The translations under genes were made by a program, and so were the position numbers. From Dryococelus australis (taxonomy: Eukaryota; Arthropoda; Insecta; Phasmatodea; Phasmatidae), in NCBI GenBank assembly GCA_029891345.1, contig CM057000.1:136694663-136758662 (forward strand): DNA of 64,000 nucleotides, read 5' to 3'. The notes under the pieces are model-generated. The model did not search any database, had not been told where the DNA came from, and worked only from the letters and a program-made list of their open reading frames with translations. Of the stretch, positions 11,411-22,480 are shown in pieces (position 1 is the stretch's first letter; each line of letters starts with the position of its first letter).

Positions 11411-11540
11411 TTTGAGTCGATTTTGGTCATTTTTGGGTAATATTGGGTTATTTTGGATTAATTTGGGTTAATTTAGTTCAATAGGAGCAAGTCTTGAGTG
11501 AAGTGAGTTTACCAATTGCTATATTTTTGGTTCTTTGTGC
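11411..11540 (+). repeat. Diverged direct repeat, left member
   Basis: TTTGGGTTAATTTAG, GGAGCAAGTCTTGAGTGAAG and TTTACCAATTGC align in order with 18350-18480, on either side of the copia element. The pair may be the arms of an older, larger repeat into which copia inserted. Confidence 0.55.
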
Positions 11541-11578
11541 ATGTGTGTGTGTGTTTTATTCTGTATGTATGTGTGTTA

Positions 11579-11581
<3 letters not shown>

Positions 11582-11621
<40 letters not shown>
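11582..11621. repeat. (GT)n microsatellite
   Basis: Twenty uninterrupted TG dinucleotides. They translate as Val-Cys or Thr-His runs in other frames, so open frames here are artefacts. Confidence 0.95.
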
Positions 11622-11679
11622 GGAATAGATCTATGTATGTTTTGTTGTATTGCAATAGCTTGTTAGCTATGTTCTTTAT

Positions 11680-11795
11680 GAGGAATAAGGAATGGTTTTT
11701 GAGGAATAAGGAATGAATTTTGAGGAATAAGGAATGAACTTTGAGTAATAAGGAACGATTTTTGAAGAATAACAAACAATTTTTGAGGGATAGGG
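11680..11795 (+). repeat. 22-bp tandem repeat, about 5 diverged copies
   Basis: Units of the form GAGGAATAAGGAATGA followed by a short T-run repeat head to tail and decay towards the right. Confidence 0.8.
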
Positions 11796-12518
11796 ATAGA
11801 GGATTGATATGTAGAGTAGTAATTTCATACATGCTTGTGTTGAATGTGGCAATTCTAAAAAAGATTTTTATATTAGCAGGCTTTAATTGCATATATGTTA
11901 TGCAGTTTGTGATTGTGTAGCCTTCCTAGATGAAGCACTCACTAGCATATTTTCTGCGAGGCCGTTGTTCTCCTACCAGACATGACATTTGACTAATGGA
12001 GTTCTGTGTGGGTGAGTATATGTGGTTCTTTGTTGTCGATGAGATGCGACAGATTGGTGTAGAAAGATGATGAATTCTTTGAGATTTGAATATAGTGAGA
12101 TAGTTAATATAAAGGCATATTGTTTAGGTGTTTGTTGTGTAGTGTGTTGCAATCTGTCATGTATATAAGTTATGCATTAAAATCAAACATATGTCAGTCG
12201 GATGTTAGTTTTGTTTATAGTAATATGTATACTTAGAGTGAAAATAATCGTGTTAGTTATTCAATATGTAAAATCTAGTACTAAAAAGTGAGTTTGACTT
12301 GCAATGAAGCAATGAGTATGTTCTCAAACCTATAGCTGTATATCTTTCTTGGTTTTTTTTTATCAGTCGATGGGTATTTGGTTTCTTCATGTTACATCCA
12401 TACTACTTGCAGTTGGATATTCATTATGCTAATAATTTGGTTAATTTACTTGATATGCGATTAAAAGATATCTACTTATCCTGTGTGGTTCTTGCATCGC
12501 TATGTATATACTACTTAT

Positions 12519-12776
12519 TGTTAAGTTATGAAGGTCACCAAAAGTGTAATGTTTGTTATGCATATCTATGATCCCTTCCTGTTCCTGTCAGTAGGTAAAC
12601 GAAGGAGATGATGGAAAGGTTTTGTGTGTTGTTATTGCAGATAAAAGGTTGTCAATATTGCTGTTTACGTCTAGTATGTTCTATGTAAATAAAGGGAAGA
12701 TCAAGAAAATAAAGAATACATTAAACCATAACTTAGGAGTGAGTATTTATTGCTTTTCCTGTGTTCAAAAGCAACA
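12519..12776 (+). repeat. Copia 5' LTR
   Basis: It starts TGTTAAG and ends CAACA, that is, with TG...CA ends. At 258 bp it is short, as is common in copia elements. It matches 16859-17115 throughout. Confidence 0.95.
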
Positions 12777-12790
12777 GGTTATGGGCCCAG
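12777..12790 (+). promoter_or_regulatory. Primer-binding site for initiator tRNA-Met fragment
   Basis: GGTTATGGGCCCAG directly abuts the LTR and is complementary to the anticodon-arm stretch CTGGGCCCATAACC of eukaryotic initiator tRNA-Met, not to a tRNA 3' end. Drosophila copia is known to use an internally cleaved 5' half of this tRNA as primer, and this site has the same design. Confidence 0.9.
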
Positions 12791-12946
12791 AGTGCGATGC
12801 ACAAGCATGTGGCGAAAGTTTTGAAGAAAAGCGGTACGAGTGAAATATCAATGCATAGAATGGCTAAGGTATGTGTGAAGATATTTGATGGCAAGATCTA
12901 AGAGTTAGTATTTTTTGTGATAAGTGGCTATTAAGAGATTAAAAAC

Positions 12947-13650
12947 ATGGCCATGCAACATAAAGTTGGTTATATGGTAGAGCCACTAAATGGCTCGAAT
13001 TACTACAATTGGAAGTTCAGAATGCTTATGTTGCTTGCGGAAAATGATGTTGCTGAGTGTGTTAAAAAGGAATATGTTGAAATTGAAGATGGAAAACCGA
13101 CATGTGATTCAGATCAGAAAAAAGAAAATTGGTCTAGGAACTTAATTGTTCAATGTGTTGATGATTCTCAAATTGAAAATTTGCGGGATAAGGTAAGTGC
13201 ATACGAAATGTGGAAATTCCTGGAAAATCTGTACAAGAAAATGGGATTGCCTGGGCAATTGTATTTAAAGAAGTTACAGTCAATGATGCTAAATGAAGGT
13301 GAAAGTGCAGATAGTTTCCTGAGGCAGTTTGATGAAGTGGTAAGGCAGTTAAAATCTACTGGTGCAGAATTAAAGGATAATGACGCTATATGCAATTCAT
13401 TGTTGAGTTTACCTAATTCATTTGATGTAGTGGTTACAGTCATTGAAAATATGCCACCAGAAACACTAACGCTTGAATTTGTGAAGAGTAAGCTGCGAGC
13501 AGAAGAAGAAAAATGTAAGTGCAAATCTACTAAGACTAAAGTACAAAATGCAGTGGTGCGATCAGCATTCTCATCAACAACTCAATGTATGTTATGAGTA
13601 TGGCAAGAAGGGACATATTCGTCGAAAATGTAAGCAGCTCCCTAGGAACA
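12947..13650 (+). pseudogene. Copia gag, broken at the zinc knuckle
   Basis: Gag forms the retrotransposon particle and binds its RNA. The main frame (ATG at 12947, 216 codons) has the copia-type gag domain with LNGSNYYNWKFRM near residue 14, then MWKFLENLYKK and LRQFDEVVRQLK. The nucleic-acid-binding knuckle lies in another frame at about 13584-13633 (CYEYGKKGHIRRKC). There the second cysteine of the expected Cx2C is Tyr, so both a frameshift and a lost zinc ligand are visible. Confidence 0.88.
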
Positions 13651-13693
13651 GCTTAAGAGGTGCAACTCAGCAGGGTTACCAAGAGGGGGTTTC

Positions 13694-14152
13694 ATGGACA
13701 TCATCGACCTGGAAGGTATTATGGAAATGTTCACCAGAGTGGACATTTCTAAGCAGGTTGGTTGTCAGGAAAATCAATCTCAACATTACTCAACAATGGG
13801 TGAGCCAAAAAGCAATTATGTTGACATGGATACTCAAGGTAAATGTCAAACCAGTCACCCTAATTGTAGCGAAATTTGTTTCATTAGTGAAATAGAAGCA
13901 GACAATGATAGTATTAGCAAAAATACTGTTGTGAGTTTCTGTGTAGATTCAGGGTGTACAAATCATATGGTAGGGTTGAATTACAGAATTGAATTTTCTG
14001 AGTTTGTAGAATTGAAAGATCCTGTAAAGATAGCAGTGGCTAAACACAATAGTGTGATTGAGGCAACAGGTGAAGGAAATATTCATGGGTTTTTGGAAGT
14101 AGAGTGGAAAAGAACTGAATGTACTGTAAAAAATTTTATGTGCCAAACCTAA
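13694..14152 (+). pseudogene. Copia aspartic protease relic
   Basis: This 152-codon frame carries FCVDSGCTNHM near residue 87. The D-S-G triad is the active-site signature of copia-type aspartic proteases, which cut the Gag-Pol polyprotein. The usual following residues (small residue, then S/T-x-H) are recognisable as C-T-N-H. The frame ends in a stop before the GAG-pre-integrase region, so no continuous polyprotein could be made. Confidence 0.85.
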
Positions 14153-14310
14153 GAAAAAACTTATCAGTGAAATGTTTAGAAAATGCTAATATTAAGGTTG
14201 TCTTTCAGAATGGTAAGGTACAGTTGTACCTTCAGAGACACAAAATTGGAGAGGGTATTAGAAATAATTTATAGGAGTTATAAATTCATGTAAATTCAGC
14301 GGAAAGTTGT

Positions 14311-14960
14311 GTGACTGAAGTAGAGTGTGAAGAAAATAAGCTATGGCATAGAAGGTTAGGTCACCTAAGCTATTCTGAAATGAAAAAATTGGTCATTCAA
14401 AACATGATGGAAGGGATAAACAAGGAGTTAAATATGAACAAAGTTGAATTCTGTGAAGAGTGTGTAAATGAAGCTAACAAGTTTACCATTTGGTAACAAC
14501 AAAAAGTAACAGTGTGTTAGGCATAGTTCATTCAGGTGTGTATGGTCCAATTTCACCTACTACAAAAGAGAGTCATAAATATTTTGTTACATTCATTGAT
14601 GATTTTTCAAATTTTACATTAGTTTATCTGATCAAGTCAAAAGGTGAAGATACAGAATGTTTTCAATATTATTATAGTATGATAGGCAATATGTTTGGGC
14701 AGTTTGTACCAAAGCTAAATTGTGACAATTGAGGAGAGTATGTTGCACAAGAATTGATTGATTTTTTTTTTAGAAAGAAAGGTGTAATTCTTGATTACAG
14801 TGCCATACATACATGAACAAAATGGCAAGGCATAAAGGATGAACAGGAGTTCAGTCGAATGGGTATGTAGTATGATCAGTGAATCTGGGGTATCTAAACA
14901 ACTTTGGGGAGAAGCGGTCAGAACAGCAGCTTATATTGTAAATCATAGTCCAACTGCAAG
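14311..14960 (+). pseudogene. Copia integrase region, stop-interrupted
   Basis: LWHRRLGHLSYSEMKKL (from 14338) contains the H-x3-H of the zinc-binding pre-integrase domain; the matching CEEC is at about 14455-14466. The catalytic core follows in a second frame from about 14490, with FVTFIDDFSNFT supplying the first and second Asp region. It is cut by a stop after CDN (14728-14732), just where the core continues as GEYV. Later core pieces are scattered over other frames. The enzyme would join element cDNA to the chromosome; this copy cannot. Confidence 0.85.
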
Positions 14961-15415
14961 CGTAAAAATCTGAGGGTTTTTGGATGTACAGCATACAGCC
15001 ATGTACCAAAGGAGCTGCGTACAAAGTTAGACAATAAGGTAGAAAAATCTATATTAGTGGGGTATTCTCAAAATGGTTATAGACTATTGAATCTTGAAAA
15101 GGGAAAAATCAATGTGTTATATGATAAGTTTGATGAAGGTAATTTTATATTTAAAGAAAGAAATGAAAGAAAACTTGTAGTATGTAAACCGGATGCTGGG
15201 GACTGTAGTGAACCTGAAAATGTTAGTGTCAGTCCAGTAGATGTAAGTGATGGAAGTGAAGAAGGAAACGGAAGTCTATTTAGGGATCACAAACATAGTG
15301 TAAGATTGCCAAAATGATTTGATGACTATGAAATGTACATGGCATATAATGTGATGAGTTTTGTAGAGAATGTTCCAAAGAACCATAATGAAGTAGAAAA
15401 AGGGCCGACAAGGAA
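14961..15415 (+). pseudogene. Copia integrase C-terminal/linker region
   Basis: Between the integrase core and reverse transcriptase. It includes a frame at 15057-15317 starting GYSQNGYRLL, as in the typical integrase C-terminal 'GYS...K-x-Y-R' stretch, then an acidic linker. Deletions and stops are frequent. Confidence 0.6.
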
Positions 15416-16275
15416 ATGTGGTTACAAGCAATGGATAGGGAAATTGAGTCTATTAAAAAAAATAGAACTTGGGAGGAAGTAGAAAACCCAAAGGATATGA
15501 AAGTTATTGATACAAAGTGGGTATATACATTGAAACCCTTAGAGGAGGATGTAAGTGACAGGTATAAGGCTAGACTAGTTGCAAGAGGTTTTGCACAAGA
15601 AGGAAATATAAGTTGTTATGGTTTCTAGCTACTGGTGCATATATATCATAAGAACATTGTTAACTGTTGGAAATCAGAAGTCTTGTCATTTTGAGCAGTT
15701 GGATGTAAAAACTGCATCCACCAGTTGGTGTTTGTTGTAAGCCTAACTTTGTCTGTAAATTAAATAAGTCTTTGTATGGTCTTAAGCACGCACCTAAGTG
15801 CTGGAATGACAAGTTTAACAAGGTCATGTTAGAATTAGGTCTTGTAAGGTCTGAAAACGATCGTTGTCTGTATACATTGATGAGTGGAGATGAACTTTTG
15901 TACTTACTGCTTTATGTGAATGACATTATTCTAACCAGTTCAAGCATTAATCTCAAAAAATATGTTAAGTCTCAGCTAGCATCAAATTTTGAGGTTAAAG
16001 AAAAAGGAAAACTGAAACATTTTCTTGTGTTGGAGATAAGTCATGACAGGGAGAACAAAGTTTTGAAAATCAGCCAAACCAAGTACACTAAAGGAATTTT
16101 GAAAAACTTTGGATGTGAGAATTGTATATCATCAACACCAATTGAGCCAAAGCTAAACATAAAACCTTGCACACATGAAAATGATGCATCAACAAAACCT
16201 TTTAGAGAACTGATAGGCTGTCGGATGTATCTGATGTTGGGTACCAGACCAGACAAATGTTTTGCTGTAAATTAA
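15416..16275 (+). pseudogene. Copia reverse transcriptase, deleted and mutated
   Basis: The N-terminal part (15416-15628) shows MDREIESIKKNRTWEEV, DTKWVYTLK, and YKARLVARGFAQEG, all typical of copia reverse transcriptase. Part of the following finger/palm segment is missing or out of frame (15629-15771). It resumes at SLYGLKHAPKCWND and LLYVNDIIL. The last is the catalytic YVDD box with the first of its two Asp residues changed to Asn, so the polymerase would be dead even without the stops. Confidence 0.9.
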
Positions 16276-16332
16276 TTTAGTAGAATACTGGACAAAGCAA
16301 TTGATGAGGCATGGTATCAAATAAAAAGGGTC

Positions 16333-16647
16333 TTGAGATATTTGAAGCGTACCACAGAAGTTGGGTTGGTGTACAGCGGAAACTGTTCTCCTGAACTTTC
16401 TTGTTTAGTTGATGCAAATTGGGGAGGAGATGTAAATGATCGAAAATCAGTTTCAGGTTTTTTGTGTAAGGTAAATGGAAATGTAGTATCCTGGGTGACA
16501 AGGAAACAGAATTGTGTAGCCTTGTCAACAACAGAGGCAGAACTCTTAGCGTTAAGTACTACAGTTTGTGAGTGTTTATGGTCGAAAAAGTTATTGTCAG
16601 ACTTAAATGTCAAATTAGATAAGATTACAATGTATAAAGATAATTAA
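16333..16647 (+). pseudogene. Copia RNase H relic
   Basis: YLKRTTEVGLVYSG is followed by LVDANWGGD (first catalytic Asp), RKSVSGF and ALSTTEAELLAL (the catalytic Glu region), the standard copia RNase H order. The domain ends near 16647; beyond it a frameshifted tail still encodes a K-I-x-Y-I-D-like stretch. Confidence 0.88.
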
Positions 16648-16848
16648 GGTTGTATTGCCATAATTAAGAATCCAGAAAATATTCGAAGGGTAAAATACAT
16701 TGACCTGAATTATCATTTTGTATGTGATAAAGTCAAGAAAGGTGAGATTTGTTGAAAGTTTAAGGCAACACGCTGGCATTTTGACAAAAGGTTTAACCTG
16801 ATATGTATTTCTGAAGAATTGTAAATAAATGCGACTAGAGACTTTTGG

Positions 16849-16858
16849 CGAGGGAGGG
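16849..16858 (+). promoter_or_regulatory. Polypurine tract for plus-strand priming
   Basis: GCGAGGGAGGG-type purine run that ends immediately before the TG of the 3' LTR, as required for plus-strand DNA priming. Confidence 0.8.
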
Positions 16859-17115
16859 TGTTAAGTTACGAAGGTCATCAAAAGTGTAATGTTTGTTATA
16901 CATATCTATGATCCCTTCCTGTTCCTGTTGATAGGTAAATGAAGGAGATGATGGAAAGGTTTTGTGTGTTGTTATTGCAGATAAAAGGTTGTCAATATTG
17001 CTGTTTAAGTCTAGTATGTTCTATGTAAATAAAAGGAAGATCAAGAAAATAAAGAATTCATTAAACCATAACTTAGGAGTGAGTATTTATTGCTTTGCTG
17101 TATTCAAAAGAAACA
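16859..17115 (+). repeat. Copia 3' LTR
   Basis: It starts TGTTAAG and ends AAACA. It is 257 bp, one base shorter than the 5' LTR because of a small indel near CTTTGCTGT. An AATAAA-like signal, TAAATAAAAGG, lies inside, as it does in the 5' LTR. Confidence 0.95.
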
Positions 17116-18349
17116 CATATCTAAATATTCTCTCTAAATATATATGTTTATTATGCGAATATACATATTTTACTGGTGATGATTGATAATGTATGTGCTC
17201 AACTCTCCCAATGTAAGTGTAACCTATCATGAGCGATACCATTTTTTTAAGTTTCTCAAAATTTTAAGCTGTATAGATAACAATTAAACAAGATGTTTTT
17301 CGAAAGTTTGAAAGAATTTGTCAGCCTTTCAGAAACAGTCTTGATAGAATAATTTAAAATATTAAAATGTTTTTGGTTATGGTAGGATGTGTTAGATAAT
17401 GCATTGACTTGCATAGTGTAAAGTTGTTGTTTGTTACATAATGAGTACTTAGCATGTGTGTTATTACACTTTATTAAATTAGCATGTCTTTAACTTAATG
17501 TTAGATGAAAATAATGTCAATTTTGAAGAATGATGTTTAAGGTGAGTGGATTAAAGAAATATCGCAAATAGTGATCCATATACATGTATTTACCTCATTG
17601 GGATTTGAAACAAAGAATGTGTTATAGTATAACTATACATGCTACATTTAGGTTGAAGTATTGACAAAATCAGTATGTATGCTTGATTTTTATGCTTTTT
17701 GTGGTAGATAAACAGAGTTACATGTAAACAAAACTTAAGCTTCTTGTGAGATGAAAGAAGGCTTAGTTGTGTAAATACTGGTTATGCATATAAGATCAAA
17801 GTATTTTAGGAGGATCGAATCAACTGTTATAAAGAGCAGATCTAAACAAACATTCTTTGATTATGGAGTTTTTATGTAATAAACATGTTTTGATTGCTAT
17901 ATGTACTATGGGAAAGCACAATTTGAGTGCGATGAGTGTTTTATTTGGATCTTAAAATTTGGTTTTAATTGATGTTATATAGTAAAATATATACACGGAT
18001 TATTGGTAAAGCTTTCTTTTTGTATATAATTATACTTTAGTATCAATATGTGTGATAATGTGTATTGGAATACAGATGATGGAGATTTGTTCGTTTGCGT
18101 TTTATGATTTTTATTTATTTAGTTTTGTTTGTGATGACTGATTTTAGGGGTTTTGAATATCGGGTGTTATGTTGATAGTAATAAAGTTTTAATTGGTTTC
18201 ATAATATGATCATGACTGTTTTTGTATGCTTTGTTCATTTGAGTTGTATGATATGTTGATATAGTTGTCAAATATTTAGTTTTGCTTGTAAAGTTTGATG
18301 GTATGGGGTTTTGCGGTTGTCTTGTATGATACGTGCAAATGAGATGTGT
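17116..18349. other. T/G-rich sequence right of copia
   Basis: Continues the T/G-rich, C-poor strand bias seen left of copia. No gene or repeat structure was recognised. Confidence 0.45.
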
Positions 18350-18480
18350 GTGTGCTTTGGAGAAGAATTTGTTCGTTTTGGGTGAATTTTGTGTTGATCT
18401 GGGTTAATTTGGTTAATTGGGAGCAATTCTTGGGTGAAGCGGGATTGCCAATTGTAATATTATAGGTTTTGTTTGTGTGT
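18350..18480 (+). repeat. Diverged direct repeat, right member
   Basis: CTGGGTTAATTTGG, GGGAGCAATTCTTGGGTGAAG and GATTGCCAATTG match 11411-11540 in the same order and orientation, 6.9 kb away. Confidence 0.55.
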
Positions 18481-18500
18481 GTGTGATATGAATAGGTGCC

Positions 18501-18850
18501 TGTAGCTTTGGTAGATGAGAAATTATGAGTTAGTATGCTTATAAAAGGGTGTTAGGTGTCTGACCTAGTAGTCTTGTTTGTTGTTGGAGTTGATGTGAGT
18601 GTTATGATTTTGATGACTGTAGATTTGGTATAAGGGAAAGTATGAGTTATGCTTATAAAAGGGATTAAGGCATAATTGACCTTGTTAGAAAGTGGTTATG
18701 GTCTAAATGACTTTACCATTGTTGGGGATGGGATACGATGCCTATGTTATGAATTTGATGATAGTAGCTTTGGTGTATGGGAAATCATGAGTAAGAATGT
18801 TTATAAAAGGGCTTTATGTGTGTTGACTTTGTAGTCTTGGTTATTGTTGG
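18501..18850 (+). repeat. Diverged tandem repeat, units 117-144 bp
   Basis: Three units start TGTAGCTTTGGTAG (18501), TGTAGATTTGGTA (18618) and AGTAGCTTTGGTG (18762). Each continues with a GTATGAGTTA-like stretch and then TTATAAAAGGG. Related units resume at 19841-20060, after about 1 kb of other sequence. Confidence 0.7.
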
Positions 18851-19569
18851 GTTTGATGAGAGTGTGTGTTTTTTGCTATTACACGATGAAATGGTTTATC
18901 AGAGTAATTCATTTAAATATTGTCTGTGGTGTTGGTAGATGTTGAAATAGCAAGCACGATTGTTTTTTCCTGTTAGGGTACATTGAGCTGATAGGAGTAA
19001 AGCAGGAACTGTTTTCGCTTGAAAATATCCTATGGACAATATGTTTACGGTAAGATATTAGTTTTGAGCAGTCGTTCCTCGGGAGCAGACATGTCTCTTT
19101 GCATATAACATGCATACTTGATAAGTGTGTATAGTGAATGCCAGCATAGTGTAAGTTTAATACCGTCCACACCTATTTATAATAAAAGAAATAATACTAA
19201 TTGCAAGTTCTGAAAGAAATGGAAAGGTATAAGACAGTCAAGTTAGACTGTTTTGCTGAGAGGATATATTACTTAGTTGAATGCTTAGTTGTTAATTTTT
19301 CATGTGTGTACATGCATACCTAGTAAATATTCATTGTATGTTTATGCAATTATGGATTTTCACGACTATGTTAATTACACGATTACATCATATAACTGCA
19401 TTCCCCTCCACCATTCACGACCTTCGACAGTTGACATCGAACGTATAACACATTAGTTGAGCAGAAGAGACAGATCAATTAATATGATAGACAGCGATTG
19501 TAAGTGAATGCTTAAGACTGCATGTTCCCAGAATTCTTTATTAAACTATTTAGTGAGTCCCCTGGGAAT

Positions 19570-19792
19570 CGATATCGGTAATCCAAAAAATTACCCTACA
19601 ATAATTACTATAAGCAGGAATACAAATTAACACTAAATATATGTTAAATTCGGATATAAAATAATATTATGTGTTCTGACAGACTCGAACTCGATAATCC
19701 GAAATTACCATTACAGTAAGTAAGTCTAGCACCTACCCAAGTCACAAATAAAATCTGGTTAAAATCTGAATTAAAATAATATTATGTTAGTA
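19570..19792 (+). repeat. Imperfect tandem duplication, about 110-120 bp
   Basis: Both halves contain ATCCGAAATTACC-like sequence near the start and end in AAAATAATATTATGT. The second half begins near 19691. Confidence 0.6.
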
Positions 19793-19840
19793 AATATGCC
19801 CTTGATGAGTGTGTACTTGGTGAGTTTGACTATGTTTTTA

Positions 19841-20060
19841 CAAAGGCCTAAAACGCGTAATTGACCTTGCCAGAAAGGGTTGAGGACCTAAATATCCTTA
19901 CCATTATGCAGGGTATCGGGTATGATGTCTATGTTATGAATTTGATGACTGTATCATCAATGGTTCAGAAATTATTAGTATGTTTATAAAATGGCTTAAA
20001 TGCCTAATTTACCTTGGTAGAAAGGTTTTATGCCTTAAATTACTTTTTGAAAGGTAAGCG
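19841..20060 (+). repeat. Further units of the 18.5-kb tandem repeat
   Basis: GCGTAATTGACCTTG, ATGTTATGAATTTGATGA and TGTTTATAAAATGGC correspond to blocks of the 18501-18850 array. The intervening 18851-19840 is different sequence, so the array appears split by insertion. Confidence 0.55.
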
Positions 20061-21000
20061 ATGCATTGTATTTGATGCTCTTAGTATATACATAAATATT
20101 TTTAAAATAAAAAAATAATTCTTCTATGCTTACTAAAATTCAAGATGGCGATGGTTATAGATACATAATCATTTTTCTGATGCGTATTCTTTTCTGTCTA
20201 GTAAATACGAATATTTAGTCATGTTAGTCGATACATTTATTTGAAAAATTAATAACTATATTTTTTTTTAGTTTGAAGACAATTTTTTAAAATATAAAAA
20301 CTATATTTTGAATATTTGGTTGTTGTGATCCTATAAACTTGATCTCCTTTAAAATACTAGTTAGTGAGCATGTTACTTCATACATATATGTTTGAAAATT
20401 TTAAAGTTTTGTATATGTATATTTATATAAATACATTCACTTTTTTTTAAATTTATGATTCATTACTTTATTGCGTCTCAATTTTGAATATGCGAGGTGT
20501 AGATATTCCTTTGTTTTTATATATACAACATTTAAAATTATATTGGGATCTAAGCTCTCATGGTCAAAAGAAGAGAGTAAAGGCGTTGAGCAATGGAGCC
20601 GCAGTTCCCCGGTTCTAAACCAACTGCAAGTAAAGTTTTTTATAATGTACTAATGCATAACATATATGATGAAGAAACTTTTCTTAAGCTTGATGCCGAT
20701 GACGGCATTAAGAGACATTAGCTTTCCTGAAGTCTATTATACAACTAATATGGCGGCCGATGGCTGCATGCAGTGCTGTCTAACATGCAAGTATGGACGC
20801 AAAGACAGTCTACCTCGCTGGGAAGGAGTGTATGGGAGAGTGGGTAGGGAGAGGGTGTTAGCCATATCTGAGGCGAGAAGGATGATGATTGGATTGTTCG
20901 TGGGTAGGGGAGAGGGGTAATAGTGTACCAGGTATTCAGTATAAATAACCGGAGGAGAAGAGAGCCTAGAATCTCGGAGCAGGAACCCAAATAATTCCAG
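20061..21000. other. Unassigned sequence
   Basis: AT-rich to about 20460, then a somewhat GC-richer stretch with short open frames lacking any recognisable domain. Confidence 0.4.
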
Positions 21001-21029
21001 AAGTAATCACACCACAGCTGAGGTAGGGG

Positions 21030-21340
21030 AAGGGGTTAGAGCATGCAGAGGCGAGTGCGAAGCAGATTTCAGAGCAGTGGGGAGCTATGTTTATCTTGTG
21101 GGACTACGTACCCCCATCCCTATGTCATTCTTGAAGTGAAACCTCTGTAGGTGAAAGGGTCGAGCGAATGTGGAGCTATGTGTGTACCAATCACATCACA
21201 GGACTAGCTCCACAATTGTGGAGTTATAGTGGAGCAAGCTGAATTGGCATGTGCAGCGATTTCGACCCTAGGTTAATCCTATGGGACTACGTCTACAATG
21301 TCTAGGTCAAGGTAAAAAAAAAGTGAAGTGAAACCTCCAC
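21030..21340 (+). repeat. Imperfect duplication, about 180-bp period
   Basis: GTGGGACTACGT followed by GAAGTGAAACCTC occurs at about 21099-21148 and again, as ATGGGACTACGT and GAAGTGAAACCTC, at about 21281-21338. TGGAGCTATGT also occurs twice between. Confidence 0.55.
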
Positions 21341-21519
21341 GCTCCTACTACTACTATTAAAAGAATAAAAAATTTTTAACGGTGTTAATTTAATCAAACT
21401 GGATTACAAATTGGATAGAGCAAGCGTACAAACATTTGAAAACACTGGTTTATTAAACAGTGTTCTAACTTAAAAAATTCAAACCATGCCGTTTTCGCTA
21501 TACGTGTTAGCAGAAAAGC

Positions 21520-21585
21520 TGTTCAATGTTGGGACACGGAGATTGGTTGTGCACAGCCAGTGAGATCGGCCTACTTCATCTTTAG
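21520..21585 (+). repeat. Dispersed 66-bp repeat core (copy 2)
   Basis: GTTCAATGTTGGGACAC and GAGATTGGTTGTGC match the minus strand of 2382-2447. Confidence 0.6.
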
Positions 21586-22449
21586 TCAATGTCAGATACT
21601 GTGGATCTGACAGCACGCCCGCTACCCGAGGGACTGGTGACGTAATGACGCATTCTGGAAGCTCAGGAATTCCTGCATTTGATACAGAAAGTTCCAGATA
21701 CTTCGTATCAGTTTGTATCAGGTACAGAGAATAGCTGTGACAAACCATCTCTACTTAGACATTAATTATTGCGTTCACTGAGAATAACGATAGTAATATT
21801 GGAGATATGTAGTTTAATATTGTAAATAATAGCTGTGGATATTTATAGCTGTATAAATAAATAGAAAAAAATCCACTCCCACTGCAGCCGATCAGCGACA
21901 CACTACGTAGTCTGTGAATATCTAATAACACTGACGCAGCTCGCACATCAGAATTGCCAACTTTTTACTAGAGAAAGCCTCTAAATCGACATACAAAATA
22001 TCCCCAGATTGTAATAATAACAATAATATATATAAATAAAATTAAGACAAATTATATAGAAATTTGTTTTTGCTGCTCTAAATATTCTATTGCACGTTAC
22101 AGTTGTTTAAAACTTATTGTATATTATTATATGCATACACACTGTCAGAATAGGGACAATATAAAAATATCCTGATATGTAATACTTTAATAACGTATTC
22201 GCTAGATGTACATACCAACGCACAGTATTATCAACCTCTGTAAGTAGTCTACTTCCCTGGTAATCACATGCAATAAAACATGTAATATGCAGCTTCAAGA
22301 TATCGCCATGCAGTCTCCAGGTGTACATAATATAATTCTGCGGATATGAACGAACCTGAAGACACAAAAGTGTGATAATCGGGTAATCGTAAAACAAATT
22401 TTCAGTCTTATTTGAAAATCGCCTTAAAGAAATTTGCTTCTCTAACAAC

Positions 22450-22480
<31 letters not shown>

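Larger units (their letters stand above)
11204..12518. other. T/G-rich flank of the copia insertion
   Basis: The + strand becomes strongly T/G-rich and C-poor, a bias that continues to about 19.2 kb. It holds a (GT)n tract, a 22-bp tandem repeat and one member of a direct repeat pair (listed separately). No gene is seen. Confidence 0.5.
12519..17115 (+). mobile_element. Ty1/copia LTR retrotransposon, complete but inactive
   Basis: A full-length element of about 4.6 kb. It has two LTRs, a primer-binding site complementary to initiator tRNA-Met, relics of gag, protease, integrase, reverse transcriptase and RNase H in copia order (integrase before reverse transcriptase), and a polypurine tract. 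The LTRs differ at roughly 14 positions in 258, about 94-95% identity by eye, so the insertion is not recent. The coding region is broken by many stops, frameshifts and small deletions. The flanks CTTAT and CATAT could be a decayed 5-bp target duplication (4 of 5 match). Confidence 0.95.

Noticed and set aside
11509..11892. 127-codon minus-strand frame with His-Thr repeats
   Set aside because: Produced by the (GT)n microsatellite and the adjacent 22-bp tandem repeat.
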